DNA of 64,000 nt from Cordia subcordata (taxonomy: Eukaryota > Streptophyta > Magnoliopsida > Boraginales > Cordiaceae). The notes beneath the pieces were generated by a model. It had not been told where the DNA came from. It ran no database searches and saw only the letters and a list, made by a program, of their open reading frames with translations. The stretch spans positions 6,386,001 to 6,450,000 of the forward strand of contig JAPTOF010000014.1 in NCBI GenBank assembly GCA_028554755.1. The letters run 5' to 3'. Below are positions 1 through 11,168 of this stretch, in pieces. Each line of letters starts with the position of its first letter. Position 1 is the stretch's first letter. The position numbers and the translations under genes were made by a program.

Positions 1-976
1 GTGGATTTTGCTTTGCAAGAAAGAATTGAGCCTCAATTGATGAGTATGTCTCGGGCCAAGTAGAATAAGACGTAGTTCAGTGGATCAATCATGTGAGTTC
101 CTTCTAAAGGAAGTGATCTCTTGTGTGGACATAGGCTTGTAAGGCAATATGTGGGTACTCAATGCAGACGGTAGTTAGAATAGACCAATGAGCGTCTTGA
201 CGAGGACATAGGTTAGAAGTTCCGTGCAAATAGTTTGAATGGGACTCTTTGAGAAAGAGCTGGTGATGCTTTCTCAGTGTTCCCTTGAGTTAGAGCTTTA
301 AGACTGAGATGTGCTACTACATAGTCTAGTCTCCATTAATCTAGCTATTGGAGATACTTCTCGTTATGTTGTAGTTGTCTTACTGATTAGCTTGCTCTGT
401 TTGCTCGTTTAGAGAATAACAAGCTGGGCCAAGAGCAATGTGCGTGAAAGATAAGGTTTTCTGTTGTGGTGTTTAGAGAACGAGTATCCAAAGTCTTTAG
501 TAGAGACGTGTGATCACAGAGTGACTAAGAGGCAGTAGCTAGTGTAAATCGTGGAATAGGGAAACATGTGGAGCTAGGTGAAAGCTTAGAAGTTTCGTGC
601 AATTGCAAATGGTCAGTCTAGGTAACACAGCACATACAGGTACAGGTACATAGTGATTTGCATCTCGAAACTTGTTTAGACTATGGTGTCATGTATTAGG
701 TAGAACTTGCGGAGAAGCTCAAAGATTATATTAATCTAATCTAATGATTAATATTTTAATTTCAAAGTTTGTGTGTAGTTGAAATTTTACCTTCTATACG
801 TAAAACAAAACAAATGTAGGAGAGGATCCAAGTCCATAATTCTTGGAGCTCTCATATAATATTAATAAGAATTCTTTAATAAAATGCCATTGCAATTCTT
901 GCATATGAATTAAAATAACAAAAGATATTAAGTAAAATATACTTATTAGGTCATTTCAAACGAAATTTGTATTTCC
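1..976. other. Intergenic sequence without a recognisable gene
   Basis: No open reading frame of coding character, RNA gene or repeat structure was recognised here. Base composition is less AT-rich up to about position 720 than after it, which may mark old transposon-derived sequence, but no family could be named. Confidence 0.5.
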
Positions 977-2200
977 TGTGAAAAATATAGAAAAGAGAAA
1001 AGAGTATGTATATTGAAGACAAGAGAAGCCACCAACAATGATGGCTCTAGAAAAGAGAGAGATTCATAAACGCTACATTGTGAATTCTTGATTTATTGTA
1101 AATACAATAGGAGGGTCTATTTATAGGCTATATAACTTGGTGAACAAGACTAGAAACTATACTAATAAAATAATTAAAATAATAAGGAGGCCAATTTGAT
1201 TAATTACCTAATCAATACTATTGTCTAATCAAGTACCGTAAAATAAGAGAGTACATTAATCACTAAAACATTTTTCAACAGCGCCTTTCAAACTCAAGTG
1301 GTCTAATAGAGACCAACTTAAGTTTGATAACTGAATTACTGAGTAGTTTCCGTAATGTTGAATAAACGAATCATGTAATGAGTTCATCTATGTCAAAACT
1401 AGAACTAGAAGAAGGAGAAAACTAGAACACTTGGAATGTGAGCTGAACTTGAAGATGTAGCTATGACAAGTTTCCATGAACAAGAACCAAGAATACTAAA
1501 AACCAAAAATAGGTGGTCAAACGAGCCACAAACCAAGAACAGTTGCTCAAACAAGCCAAAGAACTAGGACCAAGTGGTTAAACGAGCCAAAGAACCAAGA
1601 ACAAGTGTTTAAACGAGCCAAAGAACCAAAAACAAACATTCAAATGAGCCAAAGAACCAAGAATAATTGCTCAAAGGAGCCAAAAATAGCAAAAGAGATG
1701 TGAGAATCCCACAAAACCAAGGACAACCAAGAATGGAGAATCAAGAGCTCATACAAGTTAAGATAGCGAGAAATAGGGCATGTAAATGAGAGCAAGGTAT
1801 GTCAAAAAGGTCATGCAGACGATAGTGAGGACAGTAATCGACATGAGGACGGATGCGTGGTGGACGAGCATGGACGAGGAGCCCGAATCTGATAACATGT
1901 GAAAAATATAGAAAAGAGAAAAGAGTGTGTATATTGAAGATAATAGGAGCCACCATCAACGGTAACTCTAGAAAAGAAAAAGACTCATAAAGGCTACATT
2001 GTGAATTCTTGATTTGTTATAAATACAATAGCAGTGCCTATTTATAGGCCACATAACATAGTGAGTAAGACTAAAAGTTATACTAATAAGGTAACTAAAA
2101 TAAAAGGAAACTAATTTGATTAATTACCTAATCAATACTATTATCTAATCTAGTACCATAAAACAAGAAAATACATTAATAACTAAAACATTCTTCAACA
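977..2200 (-). mobile_element. Complete TRIM (terminal-repeat retrotransposon in miniature)
   Basis: Two direct repeats, 977-1280 (304 bp) and 1898-2200 (303 bp), are similar along their whole length, start TGTGAAAAATATAG and end TTCAACA on the + strand, so the element reads TG...CA on the minus strand. A perfect 5-bp target duplication TTTCC flanks it (972-976 and 2201-2205). Just inside the 5' LTR (minus strand, ending near 1897) is a primer-binding-like sequence ATGTTATCAGATTCGGGCTC, resembling the tRNA-iMet type site TGGTATCAGAGC. A purine-rich stretch precedes the 3' LTR (minus strand, about 1281-1290). The 617-bp interior carries no retrotransposon protein, so the element depends on proteins supplied in trans. 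The interior contains a 31-bp tandem array, listed separately. A second family member lies at 11169-12347. Confidence 0.9.
1500..1690. repeat. 31-bp tandem array inside the TRIM
   Basis: About six diverged copies of a 31-bp unit containing the core GAGCCAAAGAACCAAGAAC. The core GAGCCA (or AAGCCA) recurs at 1523, 1553, 1584, 1615, 1646 and 1677, spacing 30-31 bp. It lies in the non-coding interior of the TRIM. The second family member carries a different internal array of about 55 bp. Confidence 0.85.
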
Positions 2201-2205
2201 TTTCC

Positions 2206-3989
2206 AAATAACAAAATTGACTGAATAATATTTTACAATTCTAAATAAAAGAATTTATTTAAAAATACAATTTGATTTTTCACAAAATTCATTTATAAAT
2301 CAAATTAAGGTGCTTTTAAACCCTATGTTAAATTGTACAAAATTATATCAGCTCCTCCCAGCGTGCTCGAATAATCGTAATCTACCCTTCTTTTCTTTGA
2401 CTAAAAAAGGAAAATGTCTCTAGCAACCGGAAACTGATGATAGAAGCTATCAGTGGGCAGCTCAAATCTATCTCAGGGGCCGGGCATGTGTACCCCTGAC
2501 CCTTTGTTTTTTGGGAAAAAAAGTTATTGTTTTTTTTTTAAAAAAAAATATTAATTCACATGAAATGCATTCTTTCATATCGGAGATGTAACCAGGATGT
2601 ACACTCCATAGTCGTCGTAATGAAGGTATATATTATCATATTTTATTTTGATTTTGAACTAAGAAAATAGAAAAATAACTTTAGAATGAAAAAGGTCAAA
2701 TTTTGTAATTTGTTGTGTCTTGTAAAATAAAAGAGAAAGGAGAGAAAAATAAAAAGAAATAATGCTCGGCTACTTATATGAAGAAATATATTTAATAATA
2801 ACAAGATAAGTTCAATACTAAAATATTTTGAAATATGAAGTCATGTTGAGACTAGTTATGAAATATAGTTTATTTACAATAACTGTAGTTATGTATTTGT
2901 ATTTTTTGTTAATAATAAAATTGAATGTCATTACTATATTATATATTATATAATTTTATAATAAATGTTTTAAATTTATATATAAATGTGCCCCACTGAC
3001 AATTAAGTCTTGGTTCTAATAATATGAGTAATGATATATCTAGTTCACTTTAACCATATGTATAGAAAACCGGGAAGACGAAAATGATAATACTTTTTGT
3101 ATGCCATGACGCAAGCATATAGACTATTTTCCATGAGTAATTGTTTTATTGCCCTTTTCCCCTCTTCTTGCATGCGCTTGTTTGTGTTCCTCGATTAGCA
3201 ACAGCTTTTTCTTTTCTAGAAACAAAACAAAAAAATGATTCAATAGCAATGACCGGTTATTATTGCAACATGGAAGTACGAGGAGGAAGAATCGAAAACA
3301 TTTTGAAATTGAACATTAACACGTAAAAGAGAATTTTGTCAACCCTACTCTGATATAATGTGATTTTGGAATTACTTTATTATAAATTTTTTTTTTAATT
3401 GATGGAAAAGTGACAACTCTTTGTATTTTATAAAATATCTTATTACAAGTATTTTATGAAACTCAAAACAAACCCTAATTTCTATCTCATAATATATAAT
3501 CAATCTATCTTTGTCTTTTTTTTACAATTATATAAATAAAACATCTTATCACAATTATCTTATAAAACTCAATTCAAACCATAAATTTTTAATAAAAACG
3601 CATCCTAAAATAAACTTATACTAAACAAAGCATGTGTCCCTTATCTTTTTTGAAGCAAGCAAGAGCTTGAGTTGTGTGCCTGTTGCATACCCTGTGCAGC
3701 CACGACTAAAAGAGGAAAAACACGCGCGCGCGCGCACACACCCCATCAGCCAATGGAGTCAAATATGAATGCCTAAGCTATGCCTGGAATTATTAATCAA
3801 TAGTCAACGGATTAGTCCACTAGATTACTTTAATTAGTAGTCAAAGGTCGTCCATCTTTGACTCCAAATCCTTCACAACTCCACGGAGTCGTCGTGCTTG
3901 CTTAGTGACGAGAAACTTTTTATGGCAAGCCATCACATGCATTTAAGAGTGTTGCAATTATTTTTATAATATATATAACGTAAAATTAT
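2206..3989. other. AT-rich intergenic sequence
   Basis: No gene recognised. A short alternating purine-pyrimidine tract (CG)n(CA)n lies at 3722-3741, the only CpG-dense spot in the stretch. ORFs here are short and of low-complexity composition. Confidence 0.5.
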
Positions 3990-4560
3990 CAGTCAATAAA
4001 TTTAGGTCGAACCCTAATAAGGTTGCTTATTGCTCAAATTTTGGAGATCAACAAGAAGAAAGAAATAAGAGAGCACGAGAGAGCAAAGTAACTTGAGGTC
4101 GGTCTTTGAGGTTGCTCGAGCTCCATAGATCCAAAGGTAGAAAGGAACAAGCTGGCAAAGTAATTTGGATGCCAGTGTCAATATTAAATGTAGTATCAAC
4201 CAAAGGGACTCCAACACTCAAGTCAGTGAAAGATTCGGGTTAATTAAACTTAGATGACGCTAAAGGTATTGAAAGATCCGAGTTAAACTTAGAGAACAAG
4301 AATTGTTTGAAAGCCCTGAAAGTTTAGATGCTTGCTATTTATGTAGAGCTTCAGCGTAGCAAACGGATAAGCGTGCTTGTTTTGTTAAACCCAAATGAAA
4401 ATCCATGGTACAATCTAAATAGGAGTCTTCCTTTAGTTCACCTAAGACTAAATCCCTAATTAAGCTTCGGGTTTGAACCCCGACCTTGTGGCTCGAACTG
4501 AACAAGATTGAAGGTCCCGATCGGATTGGTATGGTGAACCAAAATGCTTAGGTCGGAACG
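3990..4560. repeat. Possible decayed LTR fragment
   Basis: The block has the phrase CCAACACTCAAGTCAGTGAAAG (4212-4233 region) and internal near-repeats (GTCAGTGAAAGATTCGGG and a similar copy about 60 bp on), a style common in long LTRs of plant retrotransposons. No partner LTR, primer site or target duplication was found, so this is only a suggestion. Confidence 0.25.
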
Positions 4561-6030
4561 AATAAATCCATATTAATGATTTTAACAGAATTGGAGGCTC
4601 CAAAGAAGTTAATTTCCTAACTGATATATTGCACGGCGAGCTTTTGGTTTACTGAATCTTATAAGATTCCCAAGAATGTAAAGTCGGGAATCAAATTCCC
4701 ATGTTTAGTTCACATAATATAAGGAATATCACATTTCCAAGAATCCCATATTCCCGTAAATTTTCTCAATTTCATTCCCATGTGAAGGGATAGGAATCTT
4801 ATATTCTTGAGTTACGGGAATGTGTTAGACATACTAAAAATACAAAAATATTCACACTAACAAAAATTTTGTAAAAAAATTTCTTTTCTATTATTTTCTG
4901 CTAGAGTCCCTAAGCTTGACTGCTGCCTTCCCGGTTTTAATAAATTTCATATGAAAATATGTATAAAATTTAAGCCACTACTAAAAGATACTAGCATTGT
5001 AGAATTCTACTTTTCTTACTTTCTAGTACATGGCAACATCAATGGCCTTCACGATAGGGTTAAGAAATATAATTAATTGAATGTCAAAAACTCGAGTCGC
5101 TCTCAACAAATATATGGTAGAAAAATTTTTAACAGAAAGCTAAAGAAGAATAATTAAAGCAAATCCATTTTGTACGAACAATAGCCAATGCGAGCTTAGC
5201 AAAGTTTGAGTAATCATACTTGGATTTTCAAAATAATGCATGCGTATATATGCTTTGTAGAATATAAAATCATATTTTATTCAAGGACCATCCAAATTGT
5301 GAATACCATGGTATGAATCAGTATCACATTAAGTATAGTGCTAGGTTGACATCATCTCTCTTTACCGCATTCCTTGCTAAAGTAACTATATGCTTTATTT
5401 TTGTTTGAAGCCCCTAAAGTATGATTCAATAGGTTAAGACTAAAGAAATTCTTGAGTATACTTAGCTTCGCATTTAAGATTTTGTTCTTAGTTCATTAAT
5501 CGTTGTGTATACTTAAAAGCATATCAATCAGTAACTCCGTTACTTGAATTTCCTTATCATACAAGGAAAAAAAAAAAGATGCTTTGGAATGCAACCGAAT
5601 GGAATCAAGTTTATCCAAGCCTATAGCATTTATATATGTTAGCACGACACTTTATAAAGAATGATATGTCTTCTTAATAATTAATTCCTCAATGCTAATC
5701 AATGATTCTGTCAACTTAAGTTAGTAATACTTTTAAACTTAATGTTAGGCTTTGTGGAAAATGATGACTACTAATGCTTGTAAAATTATGCCTCAACATT
5801 TGGTCCCCCCTCAATCGTTGATGACAAGTATTTGGCGAACAACTAAAAAGTTTAGGAAGTCCGGGCATCGTTGGAGTGGGGGACAGGCACGATGTTTCAT
5901 TAAGAACACCAATCAATTCCCCTTCTTTTTTCCTTTAGAATTATATAGAAGACAAATTGTGGTCTTGACCTAAATCAAATCTTGAATCACTTTAGGCTAA
6001 ACCAACTCGTCAAATAAAATTCATGGATTC
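4561..6030. other. AT-rich intergenic sequence
   Basis: Nothing recognisable as a gene or a bounded element. Overlapping short ORFs on both strands at 5716-5973 have no domain features and are treated as chance. Confidence 0.5.
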
Positions 6031-6035
6031 AGGTG

Positions 6036-6130
6036 GTCAGGATTAGTTCAGGTGGTCGATATTATTTATTTGAAAGTGATGACTTGGGTTCGAATCCTAT
6101 ATGAGACAAGAGATTGAGTTGGAGATGGAG
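6036..6130 (+). repeat. tRNA-derived SINE-like sequence (5' head)
   Basis: A perfect B-box GGTTCGAATCC is at 6087-6097 and an A-box-like TTAGTTCAGGTGG at 6043-6055, about 30 bp apart, the arrangement of an internal RNA polymerase III promoter. The flanks do not fold into a tRNA acceptor stem, so it is not a working tRNA. A tRNA-derived SINE head is the best reading; no clear tail or target duplication was seen. Confidence 0.4.
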
Positions 6131-6606
6131 ATTAAAGAAAAAATCCGTCCAATCCTAACATACACATAAGTAGGCAATTGGTACTTGTTGAAAACTATTA
6201 TACTTTACAAGGTTTAGGAAACTACTAAATTGTTTACTAGGAACCCAAGGTAAACTCCATGTTAGAGCAATTTTGTGTACAAAAACCTAGTTGTAACTCT
6301 TGTGTATTCATTGAGATCCATAATGATATATCTCTGTTGATTTTAATTTCTAACCAAGAATAACATAATTTGGGGTGAAATGGATTGCATCATCTGTGAT
6401 TTATTTCAAGTATACAAGATGTTGCTCACTTGTTGGAAACCACAACAGAGCCCAGTGCATTTCCACCCATAATTTCTCTGCGATACAAAAGTATAATGGC
6501 ATAATTGATCAACAAAAGCATAGAAATGGTATGTTCTTGGTGTTGGGTGTGCGAGAAATTCCAAATCAATTCTTGAAAGATGTTAGTATTTTATTATTGA
6601 TATTAT

Positions 6607-6753
6607 TTGGAAGGAAAGCTCGGGCCTAATTGGGATGGCCCCTATCAAGTCATCCGAGAGATTCTTCCGGGAACTTACGAACTAGCAGATGTAGAAGGGA
6701 AAGAACCACGGAACGCATTGAATGCTGAGCATATGAGAAAGTATTGTGTATAA
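6607..6753 (+). pseudogene. Ty3/gypsy pol C-terminal fragment
   Basis: A 48-codon run ending in TAA encodes KLGPNWDGPYQV and, further on, PGTYELADVEGK and NAEHMRKY. This is the conserved C-terminal tail of integrase in plant Ty3/gypsy polyproteins (GPNWEGPY...GTYELED..G...WNAEHLKKYY). The upstream pol domains are missing in this window; the coding run ends abruptly at about 6607. It fits the 3' end of a gypsy element of the Tat/Athila kind, with the tandem array at 6850-7160 in its 3' untranslated region. Confidence 0.75.
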
Positions 6754-6849
6754 CTTGAATATAATCATTTTCAATAACTTTAAAATAGCGGAATTATCTT
6801 TTTCTTGAAGGAGAAATCATTTTCCTAGCTTACACAACAAGTCAGTTTT

Positions 6850-7160
6850 GAAAGAGCCTTAGATCAAGATGACAAGGCCAATTCCAAAGAAGCCTTAGGC
6901 CAAACCAACCAAGTCAGGCTTGAAAGAGCCTTAGACCGAGACGATAAGGCCAAGTTCAAAGAAGCCTTAGACCAAGCCAACCAAGTCAAGCTTGAAAGAG
7001 CCTTAGACCAAGATGATGAGGCAAGGTTCAAAGAAGCCTTAGGCCAAAACCAACCAGGCCAGGCTTGAAAGAGCCTTAGACCGAGATGAAAAGGCCAGGT
7101 TCCAAGAAGCCTTAGGGTGAACCAACCATGTTAGGCTTGAAAATGTCTTAGGCCGAGTTA
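6850..7160 (+). repeat. 72-bp tandem array next to gypsy pol
   Basis: Four full copies plus a partial fifth of a 72-bp unit. The anchor GAAAGAGCCTTAGA starts at 6850, 6922, 6994 and 7067 (last partial at 7139), spacing 72, 72, 73. The unit is a multiple of three, and the first three copies stay open as 24-residue repeats of the form ERALDxDDKAKFKEAL. The single-base gain in the third-to-fourth spacing breaks that frame. Tandem arrays between pol and the 3' LTR are known in Tat-type gypsy elements. Confidence 0.85.
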
Positions 7161-7355
7161 TTATCCATGTAATATTTTAACGAAAATAGGTCTTAGGACT
7201 AACTGTGTGATGCGAAAGAAAGATAGGGATTGAAAATGGTTGTTTTGAAAGATAGAGGATTTAGGTGTCAAATGAGATAAACATAGGGGATTATTTGTAT
7301 AATTTGCCCTATTTCAAAATATTTCTAGGTGTTGAAGAAGTAGGCATATTCCTGA

Positions 7356-7923
7356 GGAAACTTATATTGTGCACCGATAGGTGTACGGTGTACGGTGCAC
7401 AGTGCAAAATGCACTCGCGGTTGTAAATGTACTGAACAAACAGTTTATCAATACTCAACAAAGATGATCTGTGAATTTTATTGAACAAACAGCTTATAAA
7501 TACTGAATAAATAGTATTTTTATTCTGAACAAACATCTGTGGCTATTTTTATGTATAGATGTTTATTAATTTTATACTTGTGAATAGATATCGTGATGAT
7601 CTATGGATTTTACTAGACAAACAGTTTATGAATACTGACCAAATAGTTTTTATATTCTGAACAAATATAAGTGACTGTTTTCATATATAGATGCTTATCA
7701 ATTTTACACTTGTCAATAGATGTTGTGATGATTTGTGGATTTTATTAGACAAATAGCTTATGAATACTGAATAAATAGTCTTTTTATTCTAAATAAACAT
7801 CTGTGACTATTTTCATATCTAGATATTTCTGTAGATTTTACTGGATAAATAGCTTGTGAATACTGAACAAATAATCTAGTATACCATACTCTGTGCTCCT
7901 ATAAATGGATGATATGATTTGCG
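7356..7923. mobile_element. Small Mutator-like element with 131-bp array (copy A)
   Basis: A 568-bp insertion flanked by a perfect 9-bp target duplication TATTCCTGA (7347-7355 and 7924-7932). Its ends form imperfect inverted repeats of about 26 bp (left starts GGAAACTTATATTGTGCACC; right, read inward, starts CGCAAATCATATCATCCATT). The interior is a tandem array with anchor GATGATcTgTGgA at 7463, 7595 and 7726 (period about 131 bp), itself built of GAACAAA-type subunits. A 9-bp duplication is typical of the Mutator superfamily. No transposase is encoded. Repeat X2 (near 12950) shows the uninterrupted target. Confidence 0.8.
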
Positions 7924-8549
7924 TATTCCTGAAGCAAATCCGTTTGAAATAGTCACCGAGCTTTCTTTGAGATGTTCAGCATAAGTATCATTTTAGAACC
8001 TCAGTAACATAATTATTCTGCAAACCTTGCAACACTTGTCCCTCTTACTCAATTTCTTTTCCCTATTCACGAGCATTACTTTATAATGTAGGCAAATATT
8101 TTGTTAAGCCTATAAATTATTGTATGTGTAAAACAGTGTCATCCTTGTTTAGGGGATGTTAAGGTTATAAGGAAATGTAAGTTTTATTTTATTATTATTA
8201 TTATTATTATTTATTTTTTACATATTTGTTACATTTTTTTTGTTTTACAGCAAGCAAGAGGGACATAAAAAATTTCATAGATGACTTGTGTTACATTATA
8301 TGCTTTACTATGAATGCAGAACCCCTATTTGATATCAAGAAATTTTGCTTGTTGTCGAGAAGGTTTTTAAGATTTGTAACTTCGTATTGAAGAATTGAGG
8401 AAAAAAAATGGACCCAAAAGAACTTAGATTAATATTATTGTAAATTTTATGTAATTATGATTTTATTTATTTTCTTGTACTAATATATTTTTGTTTTTAT
8501 GATAGAAGCCTAACTTATTTTATCACAAAAAAGAACCTATACATATTTC

Positions 8550-8888
8550 GTGAATTTTATCAAGAAGTCATGCAATCTACGGATGATGGATAATAAAACC
8601 TTTGAGCTAAAAGTTTCTTTGAATAAGTTGAATGGCTACATCAATAGAGTAACTACTTCATCAATGCCAAAATTGGACGATGTCAAGTGTTATGTGCCCA
8701 AGCTTAATCCCATCCATAAATCAGCAAATAAAGCCAATGATGCAAAAGAAGAAGAAGTTGAGAGCAATCTGCAACAAAAAAGAGAAGAAGTGGAGAGCAA
8801 TCTGCAAGAAGTTGTCGAGCTACATTGCCATTGCAATGAATGTGAGACTGCATTTTCAACAAAGTCAGCCTACACCTCTTCCAACTGA
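8550..8888 (+). CDS. Hypothetical ORF in repeat X1
   Basis: A 112-residue frame beginning MNFIKKSCNLRMMDNK, with a near-repeat EEVESNLQQKREEVESNLQ at residues 68-87 and a Cys/His cluster ELHCHCNECE near residues 93-102. It lies wholly in repeat X1. The equivalent region of X2 keeps recognisable sequence but has stops, so the frame is probably the remnant of a transposon-encoded gene, not a host gene. No known domain was recognised and expression is unknown. Confidence 0.3.
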   Translation: MNFIKKSCNLRMMDNKTFELKVSLNKLNGYINRVTTSSMPKLDDVKCYVPKLNPIHKSANKANDAKEEEVESNLQQKREEVESNLQEVVELHCHCNECETAFSTKSAYTSSN

Positions 8889-9286
8889 TTGTCAGTTGGT
8901 TCCTTGCAATGCACCCTTGAAGGTTATACATGAAAAGACCATACATGACTATAAAACATGGTTTCCATCTACTTTGCTGCAATCGCACAAAATTTTTTGG
9001 AGAAACTTGATTTTTTTCACGGATGATTTATGGTAATAAAAAAATACCTTGTGCTAAATTCATTTATTTTCACCTATTGATAAATCTCTATTTGTTTCTA
9101 TGGAATTATTAAGATCTTTTGGAGAAACTTATGAAGGTCCTTCCCATACTTGACAAGTAAATTAATATGAGACAATTTAATATGAGAAAAATAAATATGG
9201 GTAACGATAATGTGATGGACTTACAAATGGGTGGACACTTCCACATATTGCATGAACAGTCTTCGAGGAAATGACCAACATCACCT

Positions 9287-9750
9287 TCATCACGTTGGTC
9301 ACCTTTCTCTCACTCAAACACAATAATTTTCCTCATCGTCTTCCTCACTCCTATAATTTAAAGTTGAGTAATGTTAGATGTCGCGTTATTTTTATTACTT
9401 TATTTTCACCTCCTATGGGACTTGCTTAGTCGACATGCCAACAAAGTCTTTTTTTAATTTCTGTCTTGTTTTTATTTTGTTTATTGCCTTAATTAAGGGA
9501 GAGAAAAAAGAAAATAAAGAAAGGCTGGGGAAAAAAATAAAACAGGGAGATTAAAAAAAGAAGGCTAGTTGGCATGCCAATTAAGCATGCCATATATGAG
9601 GTTAAAATAAGGTGATAAAAATAAAGTGATATCTAATATTACTCTTTAAAGTTCATCACATGACACATGACATCTCCAATAAAAAATCCACTTTCATGAA
9701 AAATACATAAAAAGGAAGAAAAATCAAGTCCCAGAGCATCTGATGGGAGT
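9287..9750. other. Intergenic sequence
   Basis: AT-rich sequence between repeat X1 and the copia LTR. A palindromic GGCATGCCA-like motif pair occurs around 9433-9441 and 9570-9590. No gene recognised. Confidence 0.4.
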
Positions 9751-11110
9751 TCATGGCATATCAACCACAAGGCGACTCCTTGGAGAAAAGGAAGCAAGAA
9801 AGAAGATTTTTTACATCTAAGGTGTGCTTCTTTTTAAAAGATATTTGGAAAAAAACTGTTTTTCTATTAATTTTCGCAAAACTATATGGGTACGTTGTGA
9901 TCCATATTTATAGTGTACAACAAATAGCTATAAGCAAGAAACAAGATTACAACAACGAATGTTACAGACTTTGAAAAGAGTCGATGTTAATCTGTTATCA
10001 TGCCCTCTCAAGAAAAGTCGTGACACGTACAGCAAGCTTGTCTCTCAATTTGCTGAATCGTGCAACAGACAATCCTTTAGTCATCACTTCTGCAATTTGA
10101 TCAATAGAAGATATAAAGCTCACATTCAATTGCTTTTTAACGGCCTTGTCTGGCACAAAGTGTACATCGATCTCAATATGTTTAGTGCGAGCATGAAAAG
10201 CTAGGTTACTGGTAAGGTATGTCACCCCTATATTGTCACACCATAGCATCGAAATAGCTGGTGTGACAACATGGAGCTTGTGTAGAAGAGACTGCAACCA
10301 GGAAATTTCAACAGTGGTATATGCAATAGCCTTGTATTTAGCTTCCATACTCGACCTAGCTGTGGTGACCTGCTTTTTAGCAGACCATGATCATATCAAG
10401 TTAGGCCCGAAAAAGAGGCACTAGTACTCCTTCTATCATCTAGGCAACCAACCTAGCCAGCATCAGAATAGGCATGAAGAGATGTATCTGCTGAGAACTG
10501 AATATATAAAACAAGGGTCATGGTTCCCTTTAGGTATCGTAATATGTGTTTAACTGTCGTCCAGTGAGTCGTACTAGGATTGTGCATAAATTGACAAACC
10601 TTATTGACTGAGAGTGCAATATCCGTCCTAGTTAGTGTCAAATATTGTAGAGTACCTACTATACTATGATAAAATGTAGGATCTGGAAATGGCTTACCTT
10701 TGTGTTGCAAAAGATTTTGATTCAAAGCAAATTGGTGAAGCCACTGGTTCTGGACCTGCAAGTTTTAGCCTTATTCAACCGTTCATAAGCGTATTTTTGC
10801 TATGTAAGAACAATACGATGTATTTAATGTGTTACTTGAACACCCAAGAAATAGGAGAATTTTCTGAGATCTTTTAGAGCAAACTCATCATGCAGTATAG
10901 TAATTGTTTGACTAATAGCCGGCGAAGAATTCTAGTGATAATGCGTCGTCAACATGGACTATCATAACCATAGTCATACAACCATTACAAAATAGAAACA
11001 ATGACGAGTCAAGCCGTGATGTAACAAAACCCAAGTCAAAATGTACTCAACCTAGCAAACCATGCACGGGGCACTTGTTTCAAATCATGGAGTGCTTTTT
11101 GTAGTTTACC
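9750..11110 (-). mobile_element. Truncated Ty1/copia element (3' LTR, RNase H, part of RT)
   Basis: On the minus strand, reading from about 11106 down, the pieces are: a reverse-transcriptase stretch matching KLQKALHDLKQVPRAW (11045-11100); the RT thumb to connection region GTLQYLTLTRTDIALSVNKVCQF (10761-10453); and the RNase H region with WCDNIGVTYLTSN and [14 protein letters not shown] (10348-9998), ending at the polypurine-tract-like TTGAGAGGGCA next to an LTR that starts TGATAACAG near 10002. The LTR's far end is unclear, about 9750. The gag, protease, integrase and 5' LTR are missing. In-frame stops break the polyprotein, so it is dead. Confidence 0.85.
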
Positions 11111-11168
11111 TCCTCTTACAATTGCACAACACAACATCTTCACAACTCCACTCAATTCATCATTCACT

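Larger units (their letters stand above)
7310..9286 (+). repeat. Unidentified dispersed repeat X1
   Basis: This stretch (without the inserted element 7356-7923) is similar in order and sequence to 12911-13886. Shared landmarks are AAATCCnTTTGAAATAGTCA (7938/12960), TTTAGGGGATGTTAA or its shorter form (8152/13183), GGCTACATCAATAGA (8633/13301), CAGCCTACACCTCTTCCAACT (8867/13505) and AAGGTTATACATGAAAAGACC (8919/13559). X1 keeps an open 112-codon frame (8550-8888) with a Glu/Lys-rich repeat and an HCHCNEC segment; X2 is broken there. Splice-like junctions (a GTAAGTTTT donor at about 8177, a TTTTACAG acceptor at about 8250) suggest it derives from an intron-bearing gene, perhaps a transposon gene. 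I do not recognise the product. Confidence 0.55.

Noticed and set aside
6036..6110. tRNA gene
   Set aside because: The B-box is perfect, but no acceptor or anticodon stem forms around it; SINE head is a better reading.
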